From assembly GCA_029862745.1 (NCBI GenBank), contig JAOTWS010000003.1, forward strand, positions 1 through 64,000: DNA of 64,000 nt, read 5' to 3'. The stretch comes from Nitrosopumilus sp. (GTDB lineage: Archaea; Thermoproteota; Nitrososphaeria; Nitrososphaerales; Nitrosopumilaceae). The position numbers and the translations under genes were made by a program. Below the pieces are notes generated by a model. That model saw only the letters and a list, made by a program, of their open reading frames with translations. It ran no database searches and had not been told where the DNA came from. Shown here piece after piece: positions 61,625-64,000 of the stretch. The first letter of the stretch is position 1. Each line of letters opens with the position of its first letter.

Positions 61625-62239
61625 ATGAGGAAATTAGGAACTATTGATTTAGAAATTTTACAATTAGCAATTAAGGAAAATGGAACATTTAATGAAACTG
61701 ATTTAGAAAATTCAGCACTAAAAAGACTGGGGGTAGGGAAATTACTTGATTCTCTTGCATCGCTAAAAGATAGAAAACTAATTTCACAAAATAATGATGG
61801 TTCGTTTTCAATTACCGATCTTGCTAAAGAAATCTTGTGGAGTACAAATGTTCCAGTATGGGCAAAAATACTGCGTCTACTTCAGATAAAATCTTGTAGT
61901 ATGGAGCAAATCATAGATATTCTAAGACTGTCTAAAGATGAATTACTAGAAAATATTGAAAAATTACGAATGAATCAATTTGTATTAATGTCACCACAAA
62001 GACAAGAAGAAAAAATTATCAGAGTATATGAGATCCTTCCAGAAGGAATTGAAGAAATAGATAAGACAGATTCAGAAGGATTTGACAAAATAAAATTTAA
62101 AGAGTCAAAACCAGGCATAGAGATCTTAGGCTTAATTGATGAAATTGTAAAAGAAATTCAAGGCTCAGAAATGAGTCAAGAAGGAAAAGAAATCATTTTA
62201 GAGAAATTATCTCAATTAAAAGAAAAACTAGAGATTTAA
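61625..62239 (+). CDS. Winged-helix regulator (204 aa)
   Basis: The N-terminal region is a helix-turn-helix (LDLEILQLAIKENGTF-type start, then LLDSLASLKDRKLISQNNDG with wing SFSITDLAK). A second DNA-binding-like half (MEQIIDILRLSKDELLENIE) and a helical acidic tail follow. ATG start. It is divergent from sod and could control it, an inference from position alone. Confidence 0.65.
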   Translation: MRKLGTIDLEILQLAIKENGTFNETDLENSALKRLGVGKLLDSLASLKDRKLISQNNDGSFSITDLAKEILWSTNVPVWAKILRLLQIKSCSMEQIIDILRLSKDELLENIEKLRMNQFVLMSPQRQEEKIIRVYEILPEGIEEIDKTDSEGFDKIKFKESKPGIEILGLIDEIVKEIQGSEMSQEGKEIILEKLSQLKEKLEI

Positions 62240-62329
62240 TTTTAGTAAATAAACAACATATAGGAAATTAATTATTTTTCACAAATTTCAGGTATTGTTA
62301 TCAAAACTAAACAGAGATATGTTTTGAAT

Positions 62330-62467
62330 CTAGATAGAATTATCATTTATTGATTGTTTTAATTCGTTATAAGATTCCAAGTATTGTTTTTTCTGTAAAT
62401 TTTCTGGAATTGTTTTATTATTTTTATTTTTTTGAGATGCTTTTGATTTGTTTGAGGTTTTATTCAT
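62330..62467 (-). CDS. Small Lys/Asn-rich protein (45 aa)
   Basis: ATG 62467 to TAG encodes MNKTSNKSKASQKNKNNKTI followed by a helix (LQKKQYLESYNELKQSIND). Very basic N-terminus. It may bind nucleic acid. No family recognised. Confidence 0.45.
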   Translation of the reverse strand: MNKTSNKSKASQKNKNNKTIPENLQKKQYLESYNELKQSINDNSI

Positions 62468-62542
62468 ACTCCTTAGTAGTGTATGAGGTATTAATCTTAA
62501 TGCATAATTGACTTAGAACCGTTTGAAATCATAACACCACTT

Positions 62543-62680
62543 TTACGAATCTTCCTTTTTCTTGTTATCTTTTTGATTAAATATTAAGTCAGAATCACCC
62601 TCTTCGTTTTTCCATTTAACAAATTCTTCTTTTTGTTTAATCATTTTTTCATGGTATTTTTCTATTTCTTTCAAGTACAA
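62543..62680 (-). CDS. Small charged helical protein (45 aa)
   Basis: From TTG 62680 the frame encodes YLKEIEKYHEKMIKQKEEFV and a charged tail ending DNKKKEDS. The composition resembles the 45-residue gene beside it. The weak start codon and short length limit confidence. Confidence 0.4.
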   Translation of the reverse strand: MYLKEIEKYHEKMIKQKEEFVKWKNEEGDSDLIFNQKDNKKKEDS

Positions 62681-62939
62681 GATTTGTGTGAATTATTGAA
62701 CTTAAATGTAACGTGATTTAATAATTAAATTCATCAATACTAGTATGAACGATTTCTAATCCTGAGTGATTTAACATTGAATCTCAAGTCACAGATTTAA
62801 TCAAGTTTTCAACAAGGAATACATGATATATACACATTACAATACATGTTAATATTTTATTATCAACTACAACTGAAATAAGAATTACAGAATTCATTGA
62901 TCAAAAAAATCAACACATACTTTAGCGCGTTGATAAATC
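62681..62939. other. Intergenic region
   Basis: AT-rich sequence of about 260 bp after the helicase stop; nothing recognised. Confidence 0.3.
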
Positions 62940-64000
62940 TTATTTTGCACGAAGTTTATCTTGTATCTGAGCCAAAATTAATTCTGCCTTGTCTTTATTT
63001 TCATAATTTTCAGTGGATTCATCCATAATTGCATCAATTTCATAACTTTTATCTACCAAAATATTTGCCACGTGATCATCAAGAGTCCCACTTCCAATTA
63101 AATAGTAAGCAAAGACAGTATTTTTCTGACCAATTCGATGGAGTCTGTCTTCAGCTTGCCTATGAATAGCAGGACTCCAGTCAAGTTCTGCAAAAATAAC
63201 ATATTTTGCTCGAGTTAAATTGATTCCAACATTTCCAGCTCGTATACCAGCAATCATTAATTTGGATTCACCTTTTTGAAATTTGTCTATTTGATCTTGT
63301 CTTTTTGCATCCGACTGTCCTCCAATAATAGTAACTGGTGAAAATTCTTGAAGACTTTCATTAAGTAATTTATGGATTATTTTGTGATGACAAAACACTA
63401 CGACACTTTCTTCAATATCCATAATGTTTTTAACAAAATTGATCACGTGTGGAAGTTTTGCAAGTCCAGCAATTTGTCTTTCACTCTGAATTGCTCTGTT
63501 ATATGATGCAGATTTGGAGAATTCTGACTCTGCACCTTTTTGCTCTTCCTCTAGTTTCTTCCAGATTTTATTTAATTCATCAATATAAAAATCAGTGTCA
63601 GCTGCTATTACTTCTTTATATCTAACTTTATCCTTCAGTTCCTTTAGAACATCAGACTTTTTTCTTCGTAACATAACATGTTTTTGCAGTTCATTTCTAA
63701 GAGAAGCACGCTTATTTTCTAAAACAATTGCTTTTCCTTTTTCATTTACATAACAAAAATATTCACAGAATTCCTTAAAACTTCCAAGCAATCCAGGTTT
63801 TAGAATATCAATGATTGGCCAGATTTCAGAACCACGATTGTAAATAGGAGTGCCAGAAAGACCAATCCTATACGAAATAGAATTTAGAGCAGCTAATTTT
63901 TTAACAGATTTGTATTTCTGAGTGGTTTTTGATCTAAGGTTATGAACCTCATCACAAACTATGGTTTTTATTCCAAGTTTTGCTAAGTCGTTGTATCGTT
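62940..64000 (-). CDS. SNF2-family helicase/ATPase, C-terminal part (runs off the right edge)
   Basis: The frame stays open to the window edge. Going from the edge, it shows the Walker B box CDEVHNLRS, motif III LSGTPIYNR, then helicase C motifs (VVVFCHHKIIHKLLNES, GIRAGNVGINLTRAKYVIFA) and motif VI HRQAEDRLHRIGQKN. This is the SWI2/SNF2 order (RapA-like), an ATP-driven DNA translocase that remodels protein-DNA complexes. The ATP-binding N-terminus lies outside. Confidence 0.9.
   Translation of the reverse strand, partial: RYNDLAKLGIKTIVCDEVHNLRSKTTQKYKSVKKLAALNSISYRIGLSGTPIYNRGSEIWPIIDILKPGLLGSFKEFCEYFCYVNEKGKAIVLENKRASLRNELQKHVMLRRKKSDVLKELKDKVRYKEVIAADTDFYIDELNKIWKKLEEEQKGAESEFSKSASYNRAIQSERQIAGLAKLPHVINFVKNIMDIEESVVVFCHHKIIHKLLNESLQEFSPVTIIGGQSDAKRQDQIDKFQKGESKLMIAGIRAGNVGINLTRAKYVIFAELDWSPAIHRQAEDRLHRIGQKNTVFAYYLIGSGTLDDHVANILVDKSYEIDAIMDESTENYENKDKAELILAQIQDKLRAK

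Noticed and set aside
1-64000. CRISPR array, insertion sequence, integrase or prophage genes
   Set aside because: No direct-repeat/spacer pattern, transposase or phage structural motif was found; the only exact tandem repeats are the in-frame 33-bp units at the left edge.

Overview
The window comes from an ammonia-oxidising-type archaeon of the Nitrososphaerota (Thaumarchaeota), most like the Nitrosopumilaceae. The evidence is very AT-rich DNA, many genes whose start lies about 25 nt downstream of a TATA box (leaderless transcripts), archaeal EF-2, the archaeal purine enzyme PurP, TatA/TatC, a CBS-TrkH potassium transporter, a cupredoxin, pha genes, and many small zinc-ribbon and lineage-specific proteins. 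I found no rRNA, tRNA, CRISPR array or insertion sequence.

Layout. 0-16.4 kb is mostly de novo purine synthesis: purC, purF and purSQL on the minus strand and purP on the plus strand. Between them lie a membrane-embedded spermidine-synthase-like protein, tatC-tatA, ubiX and small genes. At 16.7-16.9 kb there is a strong candidate for an unannotated structured RNA on the minus strand with its own T-rich terminator. 17-31 kb holds many small hypothetical genes around a bifunctional-nuclease protein, CBS-TrkH, a cysteine-rich membrane protein, winged-helix regulators and a secreted thermonuclease.

31-36 kb carries a class III nucleotide cyclase broken by two frameshifts, fusA (EF-2), a SIS-domain protein and an MqnD-like protein. 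36-38 kb is a cluster of tiny genes with CxC or CxxC motifs; near-identical promoter cassettes occur four times here (palindrome TTAGATTCTAA or its core plus CTTAAGTTC) and the core promoter recurs at 41.9 kb. 38-51 kb has a secreted polysaccharide deacetylase, a pentapeptide-repeat protein, an MqnE/CofH radical-SAM enzyme, TPR proteins, an Lrp/AsnC regulator, a membrane J-protein, an HD-domain fusion and a GlcD-type flavoprotein. 51-64 kb has universal stress proteins, a cupredoxin, a DASS transporter, a rearranged locus where a P-type ATPase and a PHA synthase have both lost their 5' halves, superoxide dismutase and a SNF2 helicase running off the right edge.

How the genes work together. 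PurC, F, S, Q, L and P cover much of IMP synthesis. MqnD-like, MqnE/CofH-like and UbiX-like proteins are consistent with quinone synthesis through the futalosine route. SOD, universal stress proteins and the cupredoxin fit an aerobic copper-dependent lifestyle. Several short genes and the cyclase are interrupted by single-base shifts, mostly in or near homopolymers, so either the assembly has indel errors or these loci are decaying. All functions are inferred from sequence reading without database searches.
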